The notes: generated by a model not told the origin, from the sequence alone. Positions 36,600 through 47,944 are shown, numbered from the stretch's first letter. The stretch is DNA of 64,000 nt from Mytilus edulis (GCF_963676685.1 NC_092354.1:24584193-24648192); one strand, 5' to 3'. Numbers and translations are program-made.

Positions 36600-39530
36600 A
36601 CTAGTACTGATGTCAATGTCAAGCGTCCATATTTTTTATGTCTCGAGCAGTATGTTTTAATTTTTACTAAAATTTATTCACTTACCTTCAAATTATATTA
36701 CTTTGTTATACTTAAATATAAGTTCGGTTAAAAACAGAAAAAAAAAGAAAATTATTCATGTTTTTTGCCAATGTTTACAAGCAGCGTGATGGCGCTGGGG
36801 TATGGGATCACTTACTTGAGTGTCGATTTACGATATAAGGACAATTACGATCACATTAGTAATTATTAAATAATCTTTGTTTTTGGTATTAATGTTTTGA
36901 TACTCATCGTTCTCACCTTTTTATGGAAAGGACTCTTCAAATCGGCAACTTTTCATCTGTTGGATCAAAAGATCAGCCCATTCACATCAAACCGGAAGTT
37001 GTTTCGAATCATAAAACAACTCTTTGGTTTCGAATTGCAGTACTAATTCTACCCGATTTTACGTTTAATTTGAATATCCGTCATTTATATAATAAAAACA
37101 AGATATTATGTAGTTTTAATTTTAAAATGCATCTAAATATATAATATTAATATTTGGCGGACGAATCATTGCCGCTGACTCTCTACTTTCACTTTGAGGA
37201 GGAGGATGACAGCTAATTTTTTGAAGTATTTTAAACGAAAAGCGTCGTGATATTTAACAAAAGCAGCATGATAGTAAGAGACTGAAGTGACATAAATAAG
37301 GCACTATCAGGTTATTTGAAATAGCTCCCCTCGATCTCACTCAAAATGAAATAAAAAAAACGAACCCCAAAAACAAAAAATGGCGGGACATAAACGATAA
37401 AGGTGATGACGAAACTTGGCCGTTGTGTTTCTCTGGCAATCAACATATACACAATTGCATATGGGTGCACTGCGAGACAATATGAAGAATAGATTAGCAT
37501 ATGATTTGTTGAATTCCATTAAGTAATAAATTAATGGGACTTTTTGAAAAAATGTGTTCAGAATTATTATTTTTTCTGACAAAACACACTCCTGTCGAAA
37601 TATTACTACTAAATAACTCGTGATTTTGTAAGCAATCAAGTCCATATTCTTGATTTAAGCAATTGTGATTGTTTTAGTGGCTAGTATAGAATAATAAAGC
37701 ACAAAAAGTTGATTAAAAATATCAGCCATTTTTAGAAAAATTGGACTTGGACGGAACCTTAAGTAACGTGGAGTTCATTGACAAACATGGATTTGTGTTC
37801 TTTTATAGTTTGGCCAAAAGCCCGAAAATCAAAAAATAAAATTGATGTAGCTTTAAATTTTCTTACAAGAAAAACTTATTCAAAGAATGACTGCATATAT
37901 AGGTAAATTTATCCTAGATATTAACCTGTAAGTTTCTTCAATTATTTTTATATGCGTTAATGTCATCGTTTAACTGGGCATTTACATTTTTAACACACAA
38001 AATACCATTGAAATGCTGAAAGACACATTTATTATGTTTCAGTTACTTTTATCATATAAAGAAAATTACGATTATCAAAGAAGAAAAATACCAGAGTTAC
38101 GATTATCATCCCGAATTTTTCAACGGCTATTTTCACAGCTCTTAGACAATTCCAGTGCACCGTTACGATTCAAATATGATGTAATGGTATAGATAAACCT
38201 TGCAGCTGAGTAACTATTGACAAAAACATGCTACATTTAAGAAAAACGAGTGTAAAGATTTTACCTATATCTACCGTCGCCATATTGGGATAATCGTAAT
38301 TGCAGTTACTATTATCTCTTTAATACCAGTGATTGTAATGTTACTAAAAATGATTTTGTCGATGTAGGTATCTAACCTTACTTTTCTTTAAGAACGCGTA
38401 TTTTCCGACACAATTTGAACAAATTCCTTTTAAACTACAGTTTAGTTCTCTACATTCCCAAAATTTGTGAGGTTTTCCCAACCATGCATTTATCGATATT
38501 GAGATAACGGAATCGCTTTATTTAATGTGACTGCGCACTAGTCACTTACCATCTAACGTTCATACACAAAGTGACTAAATTATTTTTATTTACCTGAAAT
38601 TCAATACGTTGCAGGAAAAGGAAGAATCTGTACAAACTTCAAATATTATGATATCGTTTTTGCTGCAGATGCATTAATTGATTGTCTTTTCATATGGTCA
38701 AATAGATGAAGTGAAGCGACGGATCAAAATTACAAATCAACTTCAATTATATGTATTTATAGATTTAGTACCAGATAGTTACAACGACAAAAATATTTTC
38801 AAGTTACCTGTGTGACAAATTAACATATGAATCGGATTTCCGACTAGAGTTGTCTTCACCACGAATACCATTGTGATAGAACAATTAGAGAATATTCGAG
38901 CAACCGTGTGTTTAATTTACTCAAATAATGTTGGAAACGTGTTCAGTAGTCCACCTAACTACATCTACACACTTTCTTAACTTCAATATGTTGAAGGTTA
39001 CAAGAAGGCACATACTAGGGGAAACAAATTATAATCTCAAAATATATCCAATAATTTCCAAAATCATTATTTTGATTTTTTTAGTATTATATAGATAAAA
39101 ACGTGATTTGATTGTGGTTTTGCACCATATATTTGTATATGATTGGGTTATGGTTATAGTTCGTAGTAGGGCAGACTAATTTTTATACTGACACAAAGAT
39201 ATACCATATTAGAAGTAATCTATATTTAACAATCGTAGTAATTTAACATTATACGAAAGAAAGACCTTAGTTATTAAGTTTAATTTTTTTCCGGTCTAGA
39301 AATATTTGACACAGGACGCGAAGCAACCAAAATCAATCACGCGATTTTGTTAAATTAATCACATGTGGTTTTCCTTTTGAATATTTCAACTTGTACTAAT
39401 CTACAATATTAGTTAAACATAAACTTATCTATAAGCACTGCACCGTTTTGCAGATGTTCTCGTCAACTATGTTAATTAAACAATGTACTTTTTCTATTTT
39501 CTGCGAGGAGAGTTCTAAGTAGTTACCGTA
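36600..39530. other. Long region without a supported gene
   Basis: AT-rich, with several short frames (36923-37144, 37312-37645) that lack domains or splice support. No tandem array or known repeat was recognised. Confidence 0.4.
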
Positions 39531-39535
39531 GATGT

Positions 39536-39716
39536 TATAAAAGAGGGGACGAAAGATACCAGAGGAACAGTAAAACTCATAAATCGACCATCAACTGACA
39601 ACGCCATGGCTAAAAATGAAAAAGACAGACAAACAATAGTACACATGACACAATATAGAAAATTAAAGAATAACCAACACGAACCCCACCAAAACACTAG
39701 GGGTGATCTCAGGTGC
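39536..39716 (+). repeat. Dispersed ~180-bp repeat (GAGGGACGAAAGATACC family)
   Basis: Reads AGAGGGGACGAAAGATACCA, AACTCATAAATCGACCATCA, ACTGACAACGCCATGGCTAA, AAATGAAAAAGACAGACA, AACACGAACCCCACCA and AGGGGTGATCTCAGGTGCTC. The same order is seen at 43873-44075 and 44245-44395, and a partial inverted copy lies at 48430-48500. Non-coding. Confidence 0.75.
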
Positions 39717-39768
39717 TCTGAAAGCGTTATATAACAATACGATGTTGACTATTCTTTCTTTTTTCCAG

Positions 39769-40016
39769 TTATCCCAATCAAGGAATTTGTTGGTCCTAAA
39801 ATATATAGTATTACCTATGATATGACTGAGAAATCAGAAAATGGTGATGAAGATAAATCCGAAAAAGAAAAGAAAGTAGCCAAAGGGATCTTAAAATGTG
39901 AAAAAGAAAAGATTTTGCGTCACACAATGTTTAAAACATTTTTTTTAGAGGAAAGTATAACCATGAATTCAACAGGAAGTATTCGAAGTAAAAAACTAAT
40001 TAAAACATATGTTTAA
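39769..40016 (+). pseudogene. Fragment of a transposon-type family B DNA polymerase, C-terminal part
   Basis: After a pyrimidine tract and CAG the frame reads IPIKEFVGPKIYSITYD, a charged linker, EKKVAKGI, ILRHTMFK, then TMNSTGSIRSKKL before a stop. The series KEFVG, KxYS, AKGI, H, MNSIRSK matches, in my memory, the end of the polymerases in Maverick/Polinton-like elements and relatives. The upstream polymerase domains and catalytic motifs are absent, and the usual following block (DDKR, YGH) is lost. It appears to be a lone relic; a search is needed to confirm the family. Confidence 0.45.
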
Positions 40017-40019
40017 TAA

Positions 40020-41580
40020 TTGAGATGGTCTCAAAGTTCGGACCTTCCTATGAAAACTCGGATTTACCCAGATCGAAAAACGTTTGAACTATTTTGCCAT
40101 TTAGGGCTCTTCATATCCACAAAGACTCGAATTCATCACACACGAAGTCAGATGACTTCAATTCTTGGACGCGTTTATCTTCCTTTTTTTGTTGCCTCCT
40201 TAACTTGGTAGGACGTACCAAGCGGCCTTCTTGGTGCCTTTCATTATCTCGCACTATCCGACTACATCCACAGTGAAGCCTTGCTGTGTCTTATATCAGT
40301 AATGAATTGTAAAAATATGTGTACTCTTTAGAATCCTTTTAGAAATGAAAACAGAGCTGATACCACTTCCTCATAAAAATAACAACCAATTAATAACTGG
40401 AATGCCACCCAATTTGAATATATGGTGACCAACTATAACAGCATAATTAATTGGAATTGTGTTTAATACCATGATGGTTAAGTAGCATAAACGATCTCGC
40501 TCAGTTACAGGCTTAAAAAAAATGAGTATGGCGTCCCGATTTTAGGTCCAAATATGGCACCGGTGACCCAATGTCAGTCATATGGTCAACCTCTAAAGTA
40601 TGGCGTCCCATTTTTAGGGTTTTATGTGGCGGTACTATCGGCCAACAGGAAAGTGGTAACACGACGTAAATTAAACACGTGTACACATTACAACTCCCTA
40701 TCCATGCTTTCATCAAGCTTCAAACCGAATATAAATTCCCTATCATAAAAGTTAAAAAAAAACAAACGTCAACAAATACATTTTCGTGAACATAGAGCGC
40801 CTTTATAATTCATTTTGGTTTGGAAAAAGAAACTTTTTTTAAGATAACTTTTTAAATAAATAAATCGACAAAATAAGAAAAACATTATATAAGATATACA
40901 TGAAATTTTAAAGAGTTTTCATGTTTTTGGCTAATACAAAATATTTCTGTATAATTATAACTATATGTCATGTCTGTAGTTCCCTTTTGGAATCATTATT
41001 TTATCACCATTTTCTAATTTAAGTTCACGGGTTCGAAATGATTATTAATGAACTGTGTGGATACAAAAAAAACTTTACGGCATGCTCAAGCTTTTCTGGT
41101 TCCATTATTGAACGATGAAATTGTTTGCCTTTTCGTTCATAGTGCATGTAAAGGGGCATATTGCCTAGCCTCGTCAATCTTATACATTGTTAGTCCAGGT
41201 ATCATATTTTGAAGTTTAGAATATTTTGCGCGTGAACAGTTATTTTCACGACAAAAATGTCACGTACAAATAAAGGCAACAAAGCGTCAAAATACAGTCG
41301 TTCTTTTCTTTTCTTTTTTGTTAACGTTAATACTGCAAATATTGACATTTAAATGTCTAAAATGTTACTAATAATTGCAAAGTGAGGGAATATACATTCT
41401 TCAGTTATACTGCAACGGATATTCTAGATAGTATCAACAGATTTGACTCGCAACAATATTTGATTGAAAAGACTTTCTGACGTTTGTTGTGGACATCGAA
41501 ATAAAGATTGTTCATGAGCACTAAAATACGTATCGTATGTTGTTTTTAGTTTAAGAAACACTTTTGAAAATAAATACTTT
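40020..41580. other. Non-coding DNA
   Basis: No supported gene. A short direct repeat of GTATGGCGTCCC with TTTTAGG occurs at 40528 and 40599. Confidence 0.35.
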
Positions 41581-41589
41581 CAATCTAGT

Positions 41590-41718
41590 TGTTGAGCTCG
41601 GTATATTAGATGGAACTGTCGTAAGAGATCTGTATCTGCAATCAACAGTCTTACCCGAGAAACTACATGAGGTAGGGCATCCATTGACGGTGATGCAGGA
41701 TGGATATAAAAGTTAAAA
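41590..41718 (+). CDS. Possible isolated exon; hypothetical
   Basis: After TCAATCTAG the frame reads VVELGILDGTVVRDLYLQST, then LPEKLHEVGHPLTVMQDGYK and a stop. Composition is more protein-like than the AT-rich surroundings. No domain, start codon or neighbouring exon was recognised. Confidence 0.2.
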
Positions 41719-41939
41719 TGTCTAATTGTACTTGCATTTCTACCTAAATTTCCTTTATTTGTAAAATCATTTTGATTTTTTTCTCCCCATAATCTGACAT
41801 AGGTGTTAGGGGGAGAACATCAAGGGGGAGACCATTCACTACTATTTTTCCATATCTTACTTTCCTGTATGGGAAAGATCGTTTTTTCCCACTGCTTTTG
41901 CTAAAAAAAAAAAATATAACAAACTATTTACTAAAATAC

Positions 41940-42240
41940 ATTTAAAAATTATTTTTGTTGAGCCTTTGAGTGAATACAAAAAAGCGAGACATAGTGATCC
42001 TACATTCTGTTTCGTCAGCGTCCACAAATTCTGATTGAATTATCCAAACAATGGTAAAATTTGTTGAAAAATGTTGCAAATTTTCAATAAACGTAGTTGG
42101 TTTAATTTTACTTATAATACAATTGTCAATACGTATAAGAAAATTATCTTGTTCAAATGACCGATTTAAGGTAATATGAAATACAATTATTATCAAGTTG
42201 TCAAATTTACAGTATTATGTGAATAAACAGCTGCACCATG
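41940..42240 (+). repeat. Single diverged unit of the ~230-bp satellite
   Basis: Contains AATACAATTGTCAATACGTA, AGAAAATTATCTTG, TCAAATGACCGATTTAAGGT and ATACAATTATTA, the core words of the array at 56280-59510. It lies directly left of the TIR element at 42248. Confidence 0.6.
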
Positions 42241-42247
42241 AGCGCAT

Positions 42248-43382
42248 GATACGCCCGACGTTTGTGTGGAAGTTTTATGCAATAATCATAAATAGTTTCT
42301 GAGAAAGTTTTAAGCAATTACCATTTATTGCTTTTGAGACACGGCGGGACATGTGAAACCCCCCCCCACCCTGTTTTTTTTTTTTACAAATATCACTAAA
42401 ATAAAATTTTGAATCAAACCAAAAAGTATACGGATCTTTAGATTAATATAACAAAGAAGTGTGTACAGTTTCAAGCAATAATCATAAATTGTTTTTGCGA
42501 TACGGCGCGACATGTAAAAATAAATCTCCCCTTTTTTACAAAATACTCAATAACTCAAAAATAAAATTTTGAGTCATCACCAAAAAGTATACAGATCTTT
42601 AGATTAATATAAGAAAGAAGTGTGTAAAGTTTTAAGCAATAATCATATATCGTTTTTGAGATACGGCACGACATGTATCTTTTGCTCTTTGCACGTTAAG
42701 AACCCTTGCAACAACTCTTTGAGGGGTCCGTAGGTGGCCTGTTGCAAGGCAAAATTTTGGTCCCTATCCAATATATCCTCATTTTCTAGTGGCAGTCCAA
42801 ATTTCCCCGACCATCATCCCAGATGGCCTTTATTGTATCAACCTACCTTCTGTATTTATTGTGAACTTGTTCTCGTCCTGAATATGCATGAAATATTTGC
42901 CACTGAACGTTAAGCAACCAACAATCAATCAATCAATAAATCATTTTTGAGATACGGCGCAACATGTAAAAAACCCTCCCCCTTTTTTACAAAATACTCA
43001 ATAACTTAAAAATGAAATTTTGAATCATCACCAAAAAGTATACAGATATTAAGATTAATATAACTAAGAAGTGTTTAAAGTTTTAAGCAATAATCAAGAA
43101 TCGTTTTTGAGATACGGTGCGACATGTGAAAAAAAACCACACCCCTGTTTTAGTGACAAAGTGCCGTAACTCAAAAAGTTTAAATCTTATTTTCACCAAA
43201 AAGTATACAGATCATTTGACCATCATAAAAAACAACTATATTAAGTTTCATGAAATTTAGATAAGTCGTTCTCAAGTTACGGTGCGACATGTTTACGCCG
43301 GACAGACAGACGGACGGACGGACGGACACCGGACATTTGTATACCATAATACGTCCCGTCAAAATTTTGACGGGCGTATAAA
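42248..43382. mobile_element. Non-autonomous TIR element with internal ~162-bp tandem repeats
   Basis: The left end reads ATACGCCCGACG; the right end, inverted, reads TATACGCCCGTC. Inside, ACGG(C/T)(G/A)(C/G)(G/A)ACATGT recurs at about 42341, 42502, 42663, 42953, 43115 and 43279, a spacing of 161-164 bp once the nested insert is excluded. Near the right end are a (GACG)n microsatellite (43301-43326) and a perfect 20-bp palindrome CCCGTCAAAATTTTGACGGG (43355-43374). No coding capacity. Confidence 0.7.
42680..42937 (-). repeat. Nested inverted copy of the GATTGTTGGTTGCTTAACG family
   Basis: Inverse of 29118-29370 (plus strand: AACCCTTGCAACAACTCTTT, GAGGGGTCCGTAGGTGGCCT, CGTCCTGAATATGCATGAAA). 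It interrupts one unit of the tandem series at 42248-43382, so it inserted later. Confidence 0.8.
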
Positions 43383-43384
43383 AA

Positions 43385-43665
43385 TTATTAATATACCGAT
43401 GGCAGGTTTAAAACATATTCTGTACAATTATTCATAAAAAGTGGTCGATTTCGGTTTTATCTAATACAATTTTCCTAAAAATGGTTAAATTAACTGAAAA
43501 ATGTAAATTTTGAACGAAGCTGTGGTTTGATCTTGTTTATATCTGACACAAATGTTAGAACATAAAAGAAAATTATCTTAATCAAATGACCTATTAAAGG
43601 TAACATCAAATACAATTATAAAAAAAAGTTTTCAAATTTTCGGTAAAACATTTAAACTAGTACGG
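43385..43665 (+). repeat. Single diverged unit of the ~230-bp satellite
   Basis: Contains AAGCTGTGGTTTGATC, AGAAAATTATCTTAATCAAA, TGACCTATTAAAGGTAACAT and AATACAATTATA. It is the right-hand neighbour of the TIR element. Confidence 0.55.
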
Positions 43666-43872
43666 ACCTACCATTTGTTTATCCTTATTATTATTTGTGG
43701 TAATTATTCAAGATAAGATTTTTTATCTTCCTTACCTGGCCAGATAAAATGTTTTTCTCAAAATTCAGAATCAAATATATTATTTCCGGAAGAAACATGC
43801 CTGTAAAATGGTCGGTCCGGGACACATGTTTTATTTGAATTATTTGTTACACTCTATTAGATTGTCAGTTTA

Positions 43873-44095
43873 CATGAAAGAGGGACGAAAGATACCAAAG
43901 GGACAGTCAAACTCATAAATCTAAAACAAACTGACAACGCCATGGCTAAAAATGAAAAAGACAAACAGAAAAACAATAGTACATATGACACAACATAGAA
44001 AACTAAAGAAATAAACAACACGAACCCCACCAAAAACTAGGGGTGATCTCAGGTGCTCCGGAAGGGTAAGCAGATCCTGCTCCACATGCGGCACC
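43873..44095 (+). repeat. Dispersed repeat (GAGGGACGAAAGATACC family)
   Basis: Well-preserved copy: AGAGGGACGAAAGATACCAA, AGGGACAGTCAAACTCATAA, GACAACGCCATGGCTAAAAA, AACACGAACCCCACCAAAAA, GGGGTGATCTCAGGTGCTCC. Non-coding. Confidence 0.8.
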
Positions 44096-44244
44096 CGTCG
44101 TGTTGCTTATGTGATTACAAATCCGGTAAATAGTCTAATTCGGTAGGTCAAATTCATGAAAGGGAAGGGGATTGTAGTTACGACGTGAGGAACATATCCG
44201 ATATCATTTGTGAAATGGTTATTCCATAACGGTCAACCAACTCG

Positions 44245-44397
44245 TGAAAGAGGGACGAAAGATACCAAAGGGACAGTCAAACTCATAAATCTAAAACAAA
44301 CAAACAACAGCACACATGACACAACATAGAAAACCAAAGAATAAACAACACGAACCCCACCACAAATCTAGGGGTGATCTCAGGTGCTCCGGAAAAT
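44245..44397 (+). repeat. Dispersed repeat (GAGGGACGAAAGATACC family), second nearby copy
   Basis: Same orientation as 43873-44095 but lacking the internal GCCATGGCTAAAAATG part. Ends GGGGTGATCTCAGGTGCTCC. Two copies this close may reflect a local duplication. Confidence 0.8.
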
Positions 44398-44459
44398 GTA
44401 TATATACATGGATATGCATTATTAACACAATGCTGTAAGTGACAATCTATATCTGTAGA

Positions 44460-44611
44460 TAATTAGCCTTTCTTTTAGAAAGAGCTGCACACAGCTGTAC
44501 AATTGATACCATTTCCCATCTAGGATGACGATACAAGGAACCGATCACTTTAAATGTTTGTAGCTCTTTGATAACATGTTCTACATACAATCTTCTCTTT
44601 TGTGAAGAATG
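44460..44611 (-). pseudogene. DDE transposase (HARBI1/IS5-like) C-terminal fragment
   Basis: The minus strand reads RRLYVEHVIKELQTFKVIGS, then LYRHPRWEMVSIVQLCAALS and KRK before a stop. The pattern VEHVI-KELK--FRVIG--YRHPR and a final LCAALS matches the C-terminus of DDE_Tnp_4-type (HARBI1-like) transposases. Upstream on the strand an in-frame TAA (44614-44612) and shifted frames show decay. No terminal inverted repeats were located. Confidence 0.5.
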
Positions 44612-44974
44612 TTATATTCTCGTTTGCGTCTTCGTTCCATCTGTTGCAAACTTAGAAGTTCTACCGTTTTATATGGCGCGTAACCAGAGGGTCGGTGTTT
44701 TGATAAATACTATCCGCAAGAAATTAACAATTGTCTGGAAAATCAAATTCCATGCTCGGTCCTATAGGTTTCATTTGCTGGTTGGTAAATGCGCCATTGT
44801 TGTGACCTAGAAATCCAGAATGTGTTTATCAGATATATTTTTTTCTGTTGTCTTTAATAATCTACAAATACATAGGGGTATATTTTTAAAATCATCATAC
44901 TATTATTTTTTGTAAATTGTCGATTAGATAACTTTCATTTTACTTTTAAACTTTTCTAACGTATTTTTTCAGAC

Positions 44975-45300
44975 ATATGGTACCTTTGATAACTATTTAC
45001 ACCACTGGGTCGATGCCACATTGCCACTGCTGGTGGACGTTTCGTCCCCAAGGGCATTACCAGCCCGGTTGTCAACACTTCGGTGTTGACATGAATATCA
45101 ATAATGTTGTCATTTTTATAAATTTCCTGTGCACAAAACTTTGAATTTTTCAAAAAATAAGAATGTTCTTATCCCAGGCATAAATTACCTTAGATGTATT
45201 TGGCACAACTTTTTGGAATTTTGGATACTCAATGCTCTTCAACTTTGTACTTGTTTGGCTTTAAAAATATTTTGATATGAGCGTCACTGATGAGTCTTAA
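44975..45300 (+). repeat. Dispersed ~350-bp family, copy C (3'-truncated in the hammerhead motif)
   Basis: Carries the perfect stem-loop GTCAACAC TTCG GTGTTGAC (45071-45090), the CCCAGGCATAAATTACC block, and at the 3' end GCGTCA, CTGATGA and GTCTTA (45281-45299), after which homology stops. Stem II and GAAA are lost. Confidence 0.75.
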
Positions 45301-45301
45301 C

Positions 45302-45600
45302 TCCCAAAATCAATCCCAACCTTCCTTTTGCGGTCATAAACCTTGTGTTAAAATTTCATTGATTTCTATTCACTTTTACTAAAGTTAGAGTGCGAAAACT
45401 AAAAGTATTCGGAGGACGACGACGCCAACGTGATAGCAATATACGACGAAAAGTTAAAAAAATTTTGCGGTCGTATAAAAAGTGCTAAGAAATATTATTT
45501 TTCAAAATATAGAATAATGTTTTCAAAATGCGCTGTATATTACAAATTCTGAATAAGAGTGGTTTTAATGTTCAGATTATAAGATACATAACTTTGTTCA
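45302..45600. repeat. Repeat tail ending in GCGGTCGTATAAAA
   Basis: TTTTGCGGTCATAAACC and, further on, AGGACGACGACGCC and GCGGTCGTATAAAA resemble the tail of another abundant mussel repeat. No gene. The limits are approximate. Confidence 0.35.
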
Positions 45601-46575
45601 GAATATAAATTTTTTAGAGACTAAAGATACCAAATGAATAATCAAATGATTTCAAATGAATAATCAACGGATTTAAAAAAAATATTCAAACAATCTCAAA
45701 TAAAATACTCAAACAATATCAAATGAATACTCAAACGATATCAAATGAATATTCAAACTCATTAGTCCATATATACAAACGATCGATAATCCTTGAAAGA
45801 GAGACGGACGATACCAAATGGATGTTTAAACGAATCGATATTCTTCTATAGAGAGGCGGACGGTATCAGATGAATTTTAAACTCATTAGTCGATATACAC
45901 AAACCATTGATAATCCTCTATAGAGAGGCGGACGATACCAAATGAATTTCAAACTCATTAGTCGATATATACAAACGATCGATAATCCTTGATAGAGAGA
46001 CGGACGATACCAAATGGATGTTCAAACGAATCAATATTCTTCTATAGAGAGACGGACGATATCAGATGAATATTCAAACGATTGCAACTGAATATTCAAA
46101 CCATACCAAATGAATATTCGAAGAATATCAAATGAATATTTAAACGATATCAAATGAATATTCAAACGATATCAAATGGATACTCAATCGATATCAAACA
46201 AATTTTCAAACAATATCAAATGAATACTTAAGCGATATCAAATGAATATTCAAACTCATTAGTCGATATTTACAAATGATCGATAATCGTTTATAGAGAG
46301 GCGGACAATACCAAATCAATATTCAAATTCATCAGTCGATATATACAAACAATCGATAATCTTCTAAAGGGAGGCTTGAGATACCAAAATATTATTCAAA
46401 CGATATCAAATGAATATCGAACAATACCAAATGAATAATCAAACGATGTCAAAAAAAAATATTCAAACGATATCAACTGAATACTCAAGCGATATCAAAT
46501 GAATATTCAAACTCATTAGTCGATATATACAAATGATCGATAATCGTTTATAGAGAGGCGGACAATGCCAAATTA
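45600..46575 (+). repeat. Complex tandem array, ~22-bp and ~75-bp units
   Basis: The short unit is ATATCAAATGAATATTCAAA followed by CG. The longer unit is AACTCATTAGTCGATATATA, CAAACGATCGATAATCC, TATAGAGAGGCGGACGATAC. They alternate and vary. The array runs into the 3' end of the minus-strand repeat protein frame, whose last ~40 codons are translated array. Confidence 0.85.
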
Positions 46576-47932
46576 TGTTGCAGTCAACAGAAGGAGCAGT
46601 CAATTCATTAACAGTTTGATACTGTTCAGTGGTATTGGCAACAATATGCTCAGTTAAATCATTAACAGTGTGATTGCAATCAGTTTTATTGACAACAGAA
46701 GGAACAGTCAATTCATACACAGTGTGATCATGGTGAACCTGTTCAGTGGTATTGGCAACAGTATGTCCAGTCAAATCATTAACAGTGTGAATTCTTTCAA
46801 TTTTATTGACAACAGAGTTAACAGTCAATTCATTATCAGTGTGATTACTATCAGTTTTATTGACAACAGAGTTAACAGTCAATTCATTATCAGTGTGATA
46901 TCTTTTATTGACAACAGAGTTAACAGTCAATTCATTAACACTGTGATTTCTTTTCTTGACAACAGAGTTAACAGTCAATTCATTATCAGTGTGATTACTA
47001 TCAGTTTTATTGACAACAGAGTTAACAGTCAATTCATTATCAGTGTGATATCTTTTATTGACAACAGAGTTAACAGTCAATTCATTATCAGTGTGATTTT
47101 TTTTATTGACAACAGAGTTCACAGTCAATTCATTATCAGTGTGATTACTATCAGTTTTATTGACAACAGAGTTAACAGTCAATTCATTATCACTGTGATT
47201 TCTTTTATTGACAACAGAGTTAACAGTCAATTCATTATCACTGTGATTTCTTTTATTGACAACAGAGTTAACAGTCAATTCATTATCAGTGTGATTTCTT
47301 TCAGTTTTATTGACAACAGACTTAACAGTCAATTCATTATCAGTGTGATTACTATCAGTGGTATTGACAACAGAGTTAACAGTCAATTCATTATCAGTGT
47401 GATTTCTTTTATTGACAACAGAGTTAACAGTCAATTCATTATCACTGTGATTTCTTTTATTGACAACAGAGTTAACAGTCAATTCATTATCAGTGTGATT
47501 TCTTTCAGTTTTATTGACAACAGAGTTCACAGTCAATTCATTATCAGTGTGATTACTATCAGTGGTATTGACAACAGAGTTAACAGTCAATTCATTATCA
47601 GTGTGATTTCTTTTATTGACAACAGAGTTAACAGTCAATTCATTATCAGTGTGATTACTATCAGTTTTATTGACAACAGAGTTAACAGTCAATTCATTAT
47701 CAGTGTGATACTGTTCAGTGTTATTGGCATCAGTTTCCCCAGTTAAATCATTAACAGTGTCATTTCTTTCAATTTTATTGACAGTAAATTCATTAACAGT
47801 GTTTTTTCTTTCAATGTAATCAATATCAGTAGACTGTTGCAAAGCCTCCTCTGCCAACCTTCTTTCTCTCATTCTTAGTTTTTGTTCTTTGGCTATGGAG
47901 GCTTTGCTCTTTTTTGATTTACGTGGCATCGC
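46463..47932 (-). CDS. Exon encoding a protein of 18 near-identical 16/18-residue repeats; hypothetical
   Basis: The exon begins at 47932 after TTTTTATTTCAG, an excellent acceptor, with ATG at 47929 three bases later, so a 5' non-coding exon is likely. 488 codons are open. The start is basic (PRKSKKSKASIAKEQKLRMR), then a short charged helix, then diverged repeats (NDLTGETDANNTEQ), then 18 units of NHTDNELTVNSVVNKR (16) or NHTDNELTVNSVVNKTDS (18), then diverged units again. Units are rich in N, T, V and D with no cysteine; many NHT/NHS triplets fit N-glycosylation, but no signal peptide is seen. The last ~40 residues come from the neighbouring satellite, so the true 3' end is uncertain. The family is not recognised. 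Good splice site and basic start favour a real gene over a chance minisatellite frame. Confidence 0.55.
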   Translation of the reverse strand, partial: AMPRKSKKSKASIAKEQKLRMRERRLAEEALQQSTDIDYIERKNTVNEFTVNKIERNDTVNDLTGETDANNTEQYHTDNELTVNSVVNKTDSNHTDNELTVNSVVNKRNHTDNELTVNSVVNTTDSNHTDNELTVNSVVNKTERNHTDNELTVNSVVNKRNHSDNELTVNSVVNKRNHTDNELTVNSVVNTTDSNHTDNELTVKSVVNKTERNHTDNELTVNSVVNKRNHSDNELTVNSVVNKRNHSDNELTVNSVVNKTDSNHTDNELTVNSVVNKKNHTDNELTVNSVVNKRYHTDNELTVNSVVNKTDSNHTDNELTVNSVVKKRNHSVNELTVNSVVNKRYHTDNELTVNSVVNKTDSNHTDNELTVNSVVNKIERIHTVNDLTGHTVANTTEQVHHDHTVYELTVPSVVNKTDCNHTVNDLTEHIVANTTEQYQTVNELTAPSVDCNIIWHCPPLYKRLSIICIYRLMSLNIHLISLEYSVDIV

Positions 47933-47944
47933 CTGAAATAAAAA

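Noticed and set aside
44612-44810. Upstream continuation of the HARBI1-like frame
   Set aside because: Frames shift and stop repeatedly and I could not align them to the family, so only the C-terminal part is annotated.
46670-47746. 358-codon plus-strand frame
   Set aside because: It is the antisense of the 48/54-bp coding minisatellite. The minus strand has the splice acceptor, a basic N-terminus and the non-repeat start.
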